From contig JACEVL010000055.1 of the NCBI GenBank assembly GCA_020284085.1, forward strand, positions 1 to 64,000: a stretch of DNA of 64,000 nucleotides, written 5' to 3'. The position numbers were made by a program, and so were the translations under genes. Below are positions 45,712-57,195 of this stretch, piece by piece. Under the pieces are notes generated by a model. It was given only the letters and a program-made list of their open reading frames with translations. It was not told where the DNA came from and searched no databases. Position 1 is the first letter of the stretch. The number at the start of each line of letters is the position of its first letter. This DNA is from Aporrectodea caliginosa. Lineage: Eukaryota > Annelida > Clitellata > Crassiclitellata > Lumbricidae.

Positions 45712-46887
45712 TGACTTAACATTAATAAGTTCGACACTTGGTTCTCGTCCTACTTTCTGGTCTTAATATCCCATATCTTTTTAAAAATTGCAACAAATGT
45801 CTGAAAATCTGTCGAAGTCATGCTGTGTTTTAAATAGGCCTACTCGCAAAATTATTTCAATATAAAATATTTCTACGGTAGTTTAGTGCAATGTAAACTT
45901 CTGATTTCCAACTGTAAGACTGCATCAAGAGTGAATCTGACACCTCTTATAATACGATATAAACTCCTTGGTCACGTAATGAGCACAAAGAATGATGACG
46001 TCACTATTATCAGCGACTTAGACTTAGACTAGTCTACTTGGTAAGGTTTGAAATCTACTGTTTAAAAATTAATTAATATTAATCGTCGATAATTAATAAT
46101 TTTTCGCAATTTTCAATTGCTTTTCCTTTTCAGTAGAACGTTCACTTATAATAATTATCAGTGTAAAGTCTCACAACTAGCGGACCGCAATTAATATTGT
46201 GGCGTTTGCATATCCGTCGTTCGTTTAGTTCGTCGTCAATGTAGGCCTGGGCTGCTTAAGGGTAAACCAAAATAAATCTCCCTAAATATCTGTTCCATAT
46301 AAAAAATTTCAACGCATTTTACATCCTTAATTTTTTATATTGCTATCAAGGGCGTAACTCTGCCGTACAGAGTGGTTGGACAAATTTCCTCCCCTTCCCT
46401 CTGCCCTTCCCTTCTCCCTCTCCTTTACGTCCCCTTCTTTTTAATGCTTTATTCGCCACTTTGCAGTCGACCTTTACATATGCGTTTGATAACAAATTTC
46501 CTCCTGTTCCCTCTGCCCTTAACACTTACATGTTTACACTTTGCAGTGTTTCACAACATGTTTACATTGTGTTTCACAACTGTTAATCTATACATAGACG
46601 ACACTGAGACCACCACAATAGAGCTAAACAGTCCCTCGTGAATCATTGGCATGCAGCGAAACTTACTTCAAGCCAAAATAACGATAGGCAAAAGTGGTGG
46701 TGACTGTCACCGCCACTTTTAAAAGTGATGATGACCGGACTCTACCGTTACAATAGAATGTTACGCCTATGATGGCTATAAATGGCTTTGAATCTGGAAT
46801 GTATTTTGAATTTTTCATTTCATTTGGTTTTCTACCTCAAATTGTGACTTCTCCCGTGGTTCTTCAGTTCTATACATAATAGATTTC
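45712..46887 (+). promoter_or_regulatory. U6 upstream module, TATA box and inferred exon 1 (most complete copy)
   Basis: It begins CATTAATAAGTTCGACACTTGG and contains TGACGTCA at 45996-46003, TTTGCATATCCGTCGTTCGT at about 46206, a pyrimidine-rich stretch at about 46390-46435, GATGATGACCGGACTC at about 46727, and TATAAAT at 46777-46783. Exon 1, about 46805-46887, ends at donor TTTC|GTAAGCA. TGACGTCA is the CRE/ATF consensus; binding is untested. A CRE-like site, a TATA box and a conserved donor in one block make this the best candidate promoter in the window. Confidence 0.65.
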
Positions 46888-48173
46888 GTAAGCAACGGTC
46901 TAAACGACTTGACTTGCGTTCTACCGCAGCAGTAAAGCTTATTCTTCCTGCTTTGACTACAAGCTTCAAGACTGTTGACATCTGTTCTTGAAACAAATGG
47001 GCCATCATTGCCATATTGGATATGTAGATTGTGTGCGTGTTTGCGCTACTGAAATCGAGAAAATTTACGGCACTTTGCTTTGCAACATTCCCTAAAGATA
47101 TATTTAAATATTCGACACAATTACCAAATAGGCCTAATTCTTGAAACGTAGAATAAAGGTAGATTAAATCGAGTGCTAGCTTACTAGATGCATGAAATAT
47201 GTAATTTATTCAACAAGAAATACAACACTTGAAACCCTGGTCCTGTAATTGGAGATAATGAATCTGGAAGCGCAAAATTACGGACTCGAGATCAATTGGG
47301 CGAAAACAAAAATCGAGACAACGCAGCAGAGTATTCAGTCATACTCTGATTTAGTCCTCCGCATCTGCCTCATTAATCCCGTCTAGCAGTGCCTGTAATA
47401 CGAGATGGAAGTCTTAGCGTTTTGAGGTTTAAGGATGTGGCCTTAATATGTGGGCTTGGGAATTTTGGGATATCGTCAATATCTTTTGGAAACTTTAATT
47501 TCTCCATCCACATCTCCATCATGCAATTTCTTCTTGTGGTTTAATTTGATGGAGCATTGAATTCAGCCATGCAGCTAAAAATTCATACTTGGGAATGGCC
47601 TGCTTAAACAATGTTTCTGCAACCCTCTTGTGGTTTAATTTCGCTTCAGCCATGAAAGATGGTAGCCTGCTAAACATAATAGGCTGCAATGAATCAAGCT
47701 GCACGATTTTAACGCGTTTTAATTCAGGTAATGACCAGCAAATAGCATACCAACGAATTAAACATAGTGTTCAAGGACTATTTTAGAAAGTGGAATACGC
47801 AGGCTGAGAATTGCTGGGGATTGGGGGACGGTTTCAACCTCTTAGTCTTTCTTAGTATGTTCATTGTTAAGTCTTCATTGCACACCCCAACTCCACATGG
47901 ATCAAAGTCTGACCCCAGTCTCCTCTTTTCTACAATTCTCATACTGGGAATACGGACTGTAAATTCATGTTCAATGTGTTTGTTGCAATTGTCTTTGCAA
48001 ATTGATATTGTGTCTTAGGCGATCAAGCTGGCGGAATTCTGATTCTGTCTCCCATAATACTTGTGTCTTTTATATTACGACTACGATGCTGTACTGTTTT
48101 AGATTTCTACTGCTGCTTAGTGAGCTAAATACTGAAAAGGCAAACAACTGGCAAGGTTGAACAATAATTTCAG
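46888..48173 (+). other. U6 intron
   Basis: Runs from GT at 46888 to AG at 48172-48173 (AATAATTTCAG). It holds a 147-bp hAT-type MITE at 47800-47946 and is otherwise co-linear with the R1, U7 and U8 introns. A 61-residue minus-strand frame inside it is not conserved. Confidence 0.65.
47800..47946. mobile_element. hAT-type MITE in the U6 intron
   Basis: Ends CAGGCTGAGAATTGC and inverted CAATTCTCATACTG; flanks GGAATACG at 47792-47799 and 47947-47954. The empty site is present in R1 (about 2735, GTGGAAGGCGGACTGT) and U8 (about 61555). The same insertion is present in U7 at the same position. Confidence 0.88.
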
Positions 48174-49377
48174 TCCACAGAAACTTACAAGAAGTACATA
48201 GTTTTCAACTCTGGCTTTGTGCAAAAATCAGCTTCATAGCTGAAGCACAAACTCAGACAATTCATAATAATTAATGATGTCGAAAAGCATTTCTTCCAAG
48301 CATTCATCAGCATATTCCATCGGAAATGCAACACAAGAAAAGATAGAAAGTTCCCAACTATGTCAGAAATCATTTGTGCTGGATAGTCATACGAAGGAAA
48401 ACAAGAAAGTCATTCCAAAGCAAAGACACACGAATGCGAGTTTTGCAAAAAGATATTTAGGCACACCTGTGACCTACAGAGGCACATGAGAATCCATACA
48501 GGAGAAAAAGCATACCTTTGTTTGGTATGTAAGAAAACATTCGCATACTCTTCGAGTCTGAAAACACACACTAGAACCCATACTGGAGAGAAACCGTTTC
48601 AGTGCGAAGTATGTAAGCAAATATTCGCTCATTCTCAGAGTCTACAATGCCAAGTATGTCAAATCATGTTAGAATTCATACCGGAGAGAAATCTTACCAA
48701 TGCCAAGTATGTAAAAAACGTTTTTCCAAATGTTCAAATCTGACAGTTCATGCAAGAATTCATACCAGAGAGAAACCGTACAAATGTCAGTTATGTGAGT
48801 TTAAATCTAAGTATGAACGTTGTCTAAAGAATCATATGAGAAAGCATACTGGAGAGAAACCATATCTTTGCCGGGTATGTCAAAAAACATTCTCATCTTA
48901 TTCAGGTCTGAAAAATCATGAAAAAACCCACCCTGAAGAGAAACGATTTCTGTGTATTCTTTGTAAAAAAACATTTTCCACATCTTCATCGCTACAAAGT
49001 CATGTTAGAATCCATACTGGAGAGAGACCATACCAATGTCAGATATGTAAAAAGAGTTATTCCCAATCTTCTCACCTACGAAATCATGTTCGAACCCATA
49101 CTGGAGAAAAACCATACCAGTGCCAGACATGTCAAAAACGGTTTATCCAATCTTGTAATCTTAAATGCCATGCAAGAATTCATACTGGAGAGAAACCATA
49201 CCACTGCCAATTATGTGAGTTTAAAACTAATCTAAAAAGTAGTCTAAAGAGGCACACGAGAACACATACTGGAGAGAAACCATACCTTTGCTGGGTATGT
49301 CAGAAAACGTTCTCATTTGCTTCGGCTCTGAGACGTCATGAAAAAACCCACTCCATGTCAGGATCAAGTTTGTAAAC
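48174..49377 (+). pseudogene. U6: zinc-finger exon with one 1-bp and one 14-bp lesion
   Basis: Start ATGATG at 48274 (MMSKSISSKHSSAYSI...). At about 48408 AAGAAAAG is AAGAAAG, a 1-bp loss that ends this frame at 48489. The shifted frame gives fingers [28 protein letters not shown] and CKQIFAHSQSLQ. Within the third, an extra TGCCAAGTATGTCA (about 48648-48661), itself finger consensus sequence, shifts the frame again. From there eight fingers are intact. Repairing both lesions would give a leader plus 11 fingers, so U6 is close to complete. The homopolymer loss could be a sequencing error; the 14-bp insertion is less likely to be. Confidence 0.75.
48647..49375 (+). CDS. C2H2 zinc-finger array, eight fingers (intact frame of U6)
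   Basis: 242 residues: a half finger (SNHVRIH) then [98 protein letters not shown] and CQKTFSFASALRRH, ending HSMSGSSL. Each has the Cys2-His2 ligands and TGEKPY-like linkers. The first Met is created by the frameshifting insertion, so the real frame enters from upstream. It is preceded by a full promoter, exon 1 and intron and followed by AATAAA at 50133, making it the best-supported transcribed member. Predicted role: nuclear DNA binding. Confidence 0.7.
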   Translation: MPSMSNHVRIHTGEKSYQCQVCKKRFSKCSNLTVHARIHTREKPYKCQLCEFKSKYERCLKNHMRKHTGEKPYLCRVCQKTFSSYSGLKNHEKTHPEEKRFLCILCKKTFSTSSSLQSHVRIHTGERPYQCQICKKSYSQSSHLRNHVRTHTGEKPYQCQTCQKRFIQSCNLKCHARIHTGEKPYHCQLCEFKTNLKSSLKRHTRTHTGEKPYLCWVCQKTFSFASALRRHEKTHSMSGSSL

Positions 49378-50300
49378 CAGTTTCCAACGTTTACAGTCAG
49401 CAAATTAAGTTGGAATCCAAACTTTTGAAAAGCCATACAAATTCCAGTTATGCCAGAGTACATTCTCACGCGATTACTTTCAGTTAAAGCACGAAACATG
49501 TTTATGCACTTCGACAGAAATGCATGAATGAACCATACAGGGAGAGAAACCATGAGGTTGGTAAAAAAAAGACATTTAAACGATCTTCATGTCTACGAAG
49601 AAAAAGTTCTCAACCAGAGTTACCTGAAATATTTGACTTTGTTGACTTCACAAAGAACAGTTGGTGAACAAAGAATAAAAATGGAATTGTGAACTGTGGA
49701 ACTACTCAATCTATGATGATACGCATGAACGAATTCATTCAGATCAATTTTTATACAGAGTAAGAGCTGTAGTGCAGTATGTACGACCGAGTATTCCTAC
49801 AGGATTGGACATAACCTATTCAAGGATTCTGCTTTTGGTTTGCGTTTTTGTGGCACTTTTAGTTCAATTTAGGTAGTCCTATAATTCTTATGTCTAGTTA
49901 TAAGCATTTTAACTCTATCGAACTGTTTTTGTTATTGCACTGCTGGTATACTTCAAATGATCTACTGTTATATTGTTCGTGTTTTCACTCAATTGAAGTT
50001 TTACATAGTTGTACTCCGTACTCTCACGCTGTTACTATTTCGTAAATGCAATCACAAGGTAATTGCAACGATAATTTCACACATAGTCAGTGCTGATGGT
50101 AACGATGCCGTTAAGGTTGGCATGTCTTAGCAAATAAAGTTTGTTCGTGCTTTATTTGTCATATTTAAACATTAACGACTCTGAGAAATGTAGCATCCAT
50201 ATACAGCTGAGGGCGGAAGATAGGTCCGCAGTAAATTGCCCACAACATGGTGAACGGTCGAAATATTACTCCTCTTGTACGAATTTATTATAATTTTATT
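49378..50300 (+). other. U6 3' region and poly(A) signal
   Basis: Decayed finger-like codons (CCATACAAATTCCAGTTATG; then AAAGACATTTAAACGATC), the TCAATCTATGATGATACGC block at about 49707, and AATAAA at 50133-50138 in AATAAAGTTTGTTCG(T)GCTTTATT. Similarity to the other units fades at about 50330. Confidence 0.7.
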
Positions 50301-50394
50301 TGGGTTTAAGTTTTCTTTCGCTTCAGTTTGATTGATTGATTGACTGATTGGCTGACTGACTGATTGATTGATTAATTGGCAAAAATCGCTCATT

Positions 50395-50641
50395 GGAAGC
50401 TGTATACAAGATAAGGAAGCCAGTGGAGTAAGTCACGCATATAATGCAACACATGGTCAAATTTACAGAAACCACCAACAAGCCTTTTAGCAGCTGCACG
50501 AATGGATGTGTGAGCATGATGAGACGTGGCGTAGGTGTGGGACACTGTCACATCCCATGCCAGGCATCGTCCACGTGACCAAGGGAGGATTGTGACACCG
50601 TTTGGCCGCTGTCCGTCTTAAACGGCCGTAAGGCTCTCTTC
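50395..50641 (-). mobile_element. LINE fragment
   Basis: Co-linear with 3180-3335 (GAATGGATGTGTGAGCATGA; GATTGTGACACCGTTTGGCC). It stops at about 50641 and the following part of the same LINE resumes at 53789. Confidence 0.5.
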
Positions 50642-51589
50642 TGTGCAGAGATTTTCTCTCTGCTTAAGCTCGTCTATTCTATTTCACCAAATATAGAGTA
50701 AATTATTACCATTTTGTCCATCTGCAGTTCAACTCCATCAGGAATTAAAAAATTATTAGTAGTTTAACTGTCCTGCATTCAGTCTTTTTCGTTAACTTAA
50801 TGCATAAAATCGCTGTTACCAATAGTAGCTAAACAGGCAATCGTTATAGAATGCACGTCTACTGAGGTCATAAATTGGACAGTAATACTATTGAGACTGA
50901 TTTTCTATGAGAGAAATGCGTTGAACCGTCCCATGAGTGCATGTCCCAATGCAGGCCACCAATGCCGGTGACCTATTTTTACGGATAATACAAACAGACA
51001 TATGCGTATGACCTCCAAATTGCACCGACAGCTTCGCAATATACTGTCCAAATAGTTCACGGAAAGGTTAGACTAGATTAGAACCAGATGTTTAACATTC
51101 ACTGAGGCTAACATGAGTAAAAATTTACTTTTTACATTTTTTAACCTGAAAATTTAGATTTGCAGTATCTCTGTCAAAGGCTTTTCAATTCGCGGCATAA
51201 GACGCATGATCACTTCTCCACATCAAATACGTTGCTGAGCGACGCCACACGCGACAATATATAACCACGGCAGATACCACCAAACCCAAAGCAGGACATG
51301 TCCCATGCAGGATCATCGAGTCTACAGTCATCTACACACAAGTAACGCTTTAGCAGCAGATAACCGTCGAGACATCTTTCACACAAATAACCAATAAAAA
51401 TGGCCACGGTATGACGTCAGTCACGTGACCATTCATCCAAAATAAGTAAGACAAAATATATGGAATTAAGCAAAAGTCATCTATGAACAGATACACAAAG
51501 GCGCACGGCATAACTCCAAAGCTGTAAAAAAATTCAGCGCAAATACTGACAGTGGGGTGAAAAATTCACCCCAGGTTAGCCTCTGAGGG
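50642..51589. mobile_element. Possible piggyBac-like element, right end only
   Basis: The right end reads CCCCAGGTTAGCCTCTGAGGG followed by TTAA (51590-51593), resembling but not identical to the 34739 family, and GGGGTGAAAAATTCACCCC forms the same kind of subterminal hairpin. No left end was found. Minus-strand frame 51210-51407 has a Cys-rich segment (YLCERCLDGYLLLKRYLC) that I cannot identify. Confidence 0.4.
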
Positions 51590-51593
51590 TTAA

Positions 51594-51745
51594 TCAATCC
51601 AGCTTCTATTTAAATAACAATTATCCAACTTCTATTTAAGCAAGAATCTCTTTTTCAGTCTCACTTCTATTTAAGCCAAAATTGTTCATCAATCCGACTT
51701 CTATTTATTAAGAATTCTTTTCGTCAATCCAACTTGTATTCCACC
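51594..51745 (-). repeat. Fragment of the 9-bp-TSD element
   Basis: Four to five copies of AATCCAGCTTCTATTTA-like repeats, in the orientation of the 11575 copy. Neither terminus is present. Confidence 0.65.
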
Positions 51746-52084
51746 AACGCTGAATCCCATATAATAATAATAATCTTCGTTTAAAATTTTCATTCTGACA
51801 ATTACGCAGTATGATTACAATTCTGTATGAACAGATGATCACAAGTTATTACAGGAGTCGAATTTAACTGTATACGACAGCCATGCAAGGCGCCCATCGT
51901 CCTACATCTCATTTTATCAACGCGTCATCTCGCGAATTATTGGCTGAGTGGACCTATACAATGGCTGAAAAGATATAGTTTATTAAAGCTAGAACTAGTA
52001 GCTACGCTACTTTATTTTACAGTCAGATAAATTTCGAATACAAAGCTTTCTACCAGTCATTGATCAGTGTGTTACTGCTTGGCA

Positions 52085-52266
52085 ACATCGGCTTAATGCT
52101 TACGAGCTTATTTCGTATAGTTCGGTGTCCTACGCAAACTGCTTGTACTTTTCACAAGACCTACTGGCAGCAGCATCAAATTTTGATCATTGAGGTCTAT
52201 AGACGGCCTTGATGCATGCGTTAGGAAATGAGCTTGTGCAGATGATGTCTGACTTTGTGGAAACAT
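52085..52266 (+). mobile_element. Duplicated piece of a hAT transposase remnant
   Basis: It matches 53105-53275 (ACGAGCTTATTTCGTATAG ... TTTGTGGAAACATT) with small indels. The two copies flank the inverted piggyBac-like fragment. Confidence 0.8.
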
Positions 52267-53092
52267 TATACCCAATATACCAAAGGCACCAAGACGTGGG
52301 GTCGAGAGCATTTTAGATTTTCTGACTATCTCTGCTCCAATGCATTTTAATATTTAAGAGACTGGGAAATTTTACCATTCTATAGAGGAATGTAGGACTT
52401 TATTTCGATGGTCACTGAGTTGACTTGACAGAGAACAACCGGAAGTGCTCAAAATATATAATAACGCGCGTAATATACATTTGCATTGAAAATATGAAGC
52501 TTCAATGGAAGGACTCCCCCTTAGTTTTTTTGTCTGTAGTGTATGCATTTGTCTTCCTGGAAGAGAAACAAAGATACCATTCTTTAGAGGGAATGAAGGG
52601 CTCCATTTGCATACCTACATCTTTGTCTTTGAATACCGGAAGTGATCAAAATAAATAATAATACGCGTAATCTGTGAAAATGGCTGAATACAGCATTACA
52701 ACGTAAACCGATATATATATATGGATATATATGCAACCATGTACATTTATGCTATATAAGCATGTGCTGAGTTATTATTTTGTGTGTCTTTTACATACTG
52801 GAATTGATTCAAGTTACACATAATCTTATATTTGTTTATCCAAAAAGTACAAAATGTACGCAATAATATACAATATTGCTGATTAATGGCTGCCATTTGT
52901 TACAAGTGATGTAATTTCGAGGTGCATTCACATAATGTACAACTAAATATACCATTCTGTGCAGAAATGAATGCTGAGTCCAATGCTATATTACAGAATT
53001 TATGATATGTATAACCAAACACGAAATCCAGGGGGCTTGTAACCACCACCTCATCGGTAGTTCGTGTTACAATACAGCTTGGTAACCCTAGG
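52267..53092 (-). mobile_element. piggyBac-like non-autonomous element, 5'-truncated and inverted (copy 4)
   Basis: In reverse complement it follows copies 1 to 3: CTTGGTAACC end, CACTTCCGGTATTCAAAG, GAATGGTAAAATTTCC and finally CCAATATACC. The right end is CCCTAGGG|TTAA at 53093-53096; the other terminus is missing at about 52267. Confidence 0.8.
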
Positions 53093-53099
53093 GTTAATG

Positions 53100-53788
53100 C
53101 TGCGTTGCTTACGAGCTTATTTCGTATAGTTCGGTGTCCTACGCAAACTGCTTGTACTTTCATCACAAGACCTACTGGCAGCAGCATCAAATATCATTGA
53201 GGTCTATAGACGGCCTTGATGCATGCTTAGGAAATGAGCTTGTGCAGTTTGTTGACTTTGTGGAAACATTCAAGGACGAAAAAGCTCAAGACGTCTCTCC
53301 AGAGCATTTCATGTATCAGCTGATACTCAAGGTAGGCTCATTTCCTAATGTGGAAATATCACTCCGCATGTATCTGGTGCTGACAGTAGGCTAAGTAACT
53401 GCAGGGCGGAACGTTCCTTCTCAAAAATGAAACTAATAAAGAACAGACTTCGCAGATCAATGGGTAATGAGCGGTTGTCCCATCTGGCTCTGATGAGCAT
53501 AGAAGCTGACATTCTGTGTTAGATCGAATTTGCGAAGAATAAAACACGCGAAGTTCCACTAATTTGATATAAATTCACGCCCGAGACCAACTACCTTCTA
53601 ACCTGCTAACTGTTTCTTAGTTTTTGATATTTTATTAATTGTATCTGTGCGCACTGTGAACTGCTGAAATATTTCATAATCAATTATGAAACACAAGTAA
53701 AAAAATTCTTGCATTTGTGGTGGAGGCCCCTATGTGGTGGAGGCCCCTGTGCACTGGCACATAGTGCACATGCCTAAATCCAGGCCTG
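53100..53788 (+). mobile_element. hAT transposase 3' remnant with terminal repeat
   Basis: Plus-strand frame 53134-53394 gives SLRSIDGLDACLGNELVQFV and YLVLTV. After one frameshift it reads AERSFSKMKLIKNRLRRSMG and NERLSHLALMSIEADI at about 53410-53520. ERSFSK(M/L)KxIKxRLRxxM...ERLxxLALxSIE is the signature of the hAT dimerisation domain near the transposase C-terminus. A stop interrupts it at about 53521. The element ends CATGCCTAAATCCAGGCCTG at 53788, a classic hAT 3' terminus. The 5' part, including catalytic residues, is gone. Confidence 0.85.
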
Positions 53789-54359
53789 CACCAGAATGAG
53801 GTGCTTGTGAGGATAGCCGGGAAGGACTATCGCGTGGACATCTAACAGGCCTGTCCATGTCTTGTCTGTACATCGGAGATCCTACTCTTGTTGGCGAAGT
53901 TGTTTTGCAGCTGTTGGTGTCGTCGCACCTGTCAGGGGCATCAACGCGTTAAATTCGAAATTTCGTATTATGGTATATCAGTCGACCTGTTGGTAAGATA
54001 TAATTATGTCTGCAGTTCTGTTGTGCACCCTGACCACCATCTCTCACCGTCAAAGACATTTGGCTGTGAGGTAATTTGAAGGTAGTTTGAAGTGTCACGT
54101 GAGCCAGAGAATTGTGGATACGTAAAAGCCTGTTGACTTCTAGATCCGATGTTAATTGCCAAGACTGAGTTGTCGTACTCCAGGCGGGAGTAGACAATAG
54201 ATCGAACAGCAAAGACTAGAACTTATGTGACGTAAAGCACTGGCATGATAGAAACATTATTTACAAAAGTTTGTGACGTGGGGTCAAAGTGTAATATTTA
54301 ATTAGCAGGCCGATTGAGGGACCCAGGTTATTTCTAATTGAATATGTAGGTAACTATGC
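53789..54359 (-). mobile_element. LINE fragment continuing from 50641
   Basis: Co-linear with 3560-4310. Minus-strand frame 53949-54212 contains RLLRIHNSLAHVTLQTTFKL, a reverse-transcriptase C-terminal motif in decayed form. The LINE at 50395-50641 and this piece are parts of one copy opened by later insertions. Confidence 0.6.
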
Positions 54360-54363
54360 TTAA

Positions 54364-55338
54364 CCCTAGGGCTACCAAGCTTTTTTTGTAACACTGGCTA
54401 CCAAGGGGGGGGTGGTTATCACCCCACCTGGATTTCGTGTTTGGTTTCACATATCATAACTTGTAATATAGCAATGGATTCAGCATTCATTTCTGCACAG
54501 AATGTTATATTTAGTTGTACATTATGTGAATGCACCTCGAAATTACATCACTTTTAACAATGGAACTCCATTAATTAGCAATATTTTATATTATTGCGTA
54601 CATTTTGTACTTTTTGGATAAACAAATATTAGATTATGTGTGTTTTGAAACTAATCTATGTATAAAAGATACACAAAATCACCCCTACACATGTTTATAT
54701 AGTATAATTGTACATCCGTACATATATATCCACACATATATGCCTATATCGGTTTACGTTGTAATGCTGTATTCAGCCATTTTCACACAGATTACGCGTA
54801 TTATTATTTATTTTGATAACTTCCGGTATTCAAAAGACAAAGATGTAGGTACGCAAATGAAGCTCTACATTCCCTCTAAAGAATGGTATCTTTGTTTTTC
54901 TTCCAGGAAGACAAATGAATATGCTACAGACAAAAAACTAAGGGGGAGTGCTTTCATTCAGCCATTTTTCACACATATTACGCGTATTATTATTTATTTT
55001 GAGCACTTCCGGTTGTTTCAGGTCAACTCAGTGACCATAGAAATGTAGCCCCACATTCCCTCTATAGAATGGTAAAATCTGTGTCTCTTAATATTAAATT
55101 ACGGATAAGATATAGTCGAAAATCTAGGGGTGGGTGGTATCCACCCCTGGTGCCTCCTCGATAGGGTATATTGGCTATAACTTTGAACGGTGTGAGATAT
55201 CATCTCACATTTTACTTCAAAACGTGTGTAAATGAACCCCTACAGCTACCTAAAAGGTCAAATTTTTTTTCCATACGGGAAAAGTTTGAGATGAAAAAAC
55301 CTAGAGGGGTGGCAACCACCCCCTTCGTAGCCCGAGGG
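54364..55338 (+). mobile_element. piggyBac-like non-autonomous element, copy 3
   Basis: Left terminus CCCTAGGGCTACCA, right GTAGCCCGAGGG, flanked by TTAA at 54360-54363 and 55339-55342. The interior is co-linear with copies 1 and 2, including the tandem block with CTTCCGGT. The 147-residue frame at 54605-55048 spans repeated blocks and has no transposase motif. Confidence 0.88.
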
Positions 55339-55342
55339 TTAA

Positions 55343-55885
55343 GGAAAGATTGGTGGGGAAGGTATGACAGTTGGGCTGGTTTCGACATACACATTATTTT
55401 CCTGGTTACTGTCAAGATGGACCAAGTCTTGCACCGAAATACACAGTTGACCTATTATTGTTGCACTGTTCTTTGACTCTAAGATCGCTGTTCTTTCGAA
55501 GAATAGCCTACTCTCAATTGGATATATTTAGTCAAAGGCTGACATTGACACTTCACCCTAACTAAATGTGAGTCTTTTTACAATGCAACTTCCCTGCATT
55601 GGTTATTATTTTGCAGACAATTTCTGCTAGGCCTAGGCTATACATTGAATTAGAATTTGAAAGATTTACAATACAACCTCATTTTCAAAAGATATATATG
55701 GCCACATATTAACTGTGCAGCTTTTGATTAAACAGAAGACGTCAGTTATTTAGTTTTCTATTGTAGACTATCCATGAAAACAAAATCTCTAACTAGTCAT
55801 CTTTCCAATAATCGAGATCTAGACAATTTTCTATCTGGTCTTCATTCTAGCATCCGATTCTTTTTGTATGCGATATCGAATACCA
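55343..55885. other. No recognisable gene
   Basis: Mostly unique AT-rich DNA between the piggyBac-like copy and the U7 exon 1. The promoter module expected here is absent. No frame or RNA feature that I can support. Confidence 0.5.
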
Positions 55886-57097
55886 GAAACACTATCATTT
55901 GGTTTTCGACCTCAAATCGACGGGAATATTTTCGTGGTTCCTCAGTTCAGAACATATAGATTTCGTAAGCAGTACGCGTATCGACTTACTAGCTTGACTC
56001 TGAGCTAGCACTAAAGCATTGTTTTGCTGCTTTGACTACAATCTTCAAGACTGTCTTGACATCTGTCCTTGACACAAATGGACTAACGTTGATATATTGG
56101 ATATGTAGATTGTGTGCGAGTTTGCTCTACTGAAATCGAGGAAATGTATGACACATTGCTTTGCAACACGCCCTAAACATATCTAAATAGTCAACACAAT
56201 TACCACATAAGCCCAATACGTGAAACGTAGAATAAAGGCAGATAAAATCGAGATGCATAAATATGTAATTTCTTCAACAAGTAATACAACCTTGAAACCC
56301 TTGTCCTGTAATTGGAGATAATGATTTTGGAAGCGAAACATTACGGACTCGAGATCAATTTGGCCAAAACAATAATCGAGACAACGACAGAGTATTTACT
56401 CGTATTCTGATTTAGTCCTCAGCACCTGCCTCATTAGTCCCGTCTAGCAGTAGGCTACATGTAGTAGCCTACGCGAAGTCTTAACGTTTTGAGGATTAAG
56501 GATGTGGCCTTATTAACAATACGTGGGCTTGTGAATTTTGGATACCGTCAATATCTGCTGGAAACTTTTAATTTCTCCTCCACTCAGCTTCTTTCGGTTT
56601 AATTTCGCATCAGCCATGCATGCAGGCAGATAAACATAATGGGAAGCATTGAATCATGCTGCACGATTTTAACGGGTTTTAATTCAGGTAATGTCCAGCA
56701 AATAGCATACCAACCAATTAAACACAATGTTCAAGATAGTGGAATACGCAAGGTGAGAATTGCCGAGAGTTGGGAGTACCTCTTAGTACCGGTACCTTAT
56801 TGTAAAGTCTTCATTGCTCACACCAACTCCACATAGATCAAAGTCTGGCCCCTGGCTCTTTTCCACAATTCTCATACTGGAAATACGGACTGTAAATTCA
56901 TGTTAAATGTGTTTGTTGCAATTGTCTTTCCAAATTGATATTGTGTCTTAGGCGATCAAACTGGCGGAAATGGATTATCTCTCCCATAGACGTCGTTTAT
57001 ATTACGAATACGATGCTGTACCGTTTTCGAATTCTACTGATTGCTTACTGAGCTAAATACTGAAAAGGCAAACAACTGGCAAGGTTGAACAATAATT
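55886..57097 (+). other. U7 inferred exon 1 and intron; upstream module missing, acceptor mutated
   Basis: The exon-1-like segment (TTTGGTTTTCGACCTCAAAT) ends at 55964 with donor TTTC|GTAAGCA. The TATA box and upstream module present in U6 and U8 are replaced by unrelated DNA. The intron carries the GAGAATTG MITE at 56749. At its end the conserved AATAATTTCAG reads AATAATTTAAT (about 57093-57103), destroying the acceptor; the next AG is in TTCCACAG six bases on. Confidence 0.65.
56749..56879. mobile_element. hAT-type MITE in the U7 intron
   Basis: Ends CAAGGTGAGAATTGCC and CAATTCTCATACTG; flanks GGAATACG (56741-56748) and GAAATACG (56880-56887). It occupies the same intron position as the copy in U6, so it was inherited through duplication. 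Confidence 0.87.
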
Positions 57098-57195
57098 TAA
57101 TTCCACAGAAACTTACAAGAAGAACTTAGTTCTCTACTCTGGACTTGCGCAAATATCATAGCTGAAGCACCAACTCTGACAATTCGTAATCATTA

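Noticed and set aside
51210..51407. Cys-rich 65-residue minus-strand frame
   Set aside because: Spacing of Cys does not match a finger I know, no flanking gene structure, and it lies in a probable transposon; mentioned in that entry only.
54605..55048. 147-residue frame as a piggyBac transposase
   Set aside because: It crosses the internal tandem blocks of a non-autonomous copy, has no DDD-type motif, and is not preserved in the other copies.
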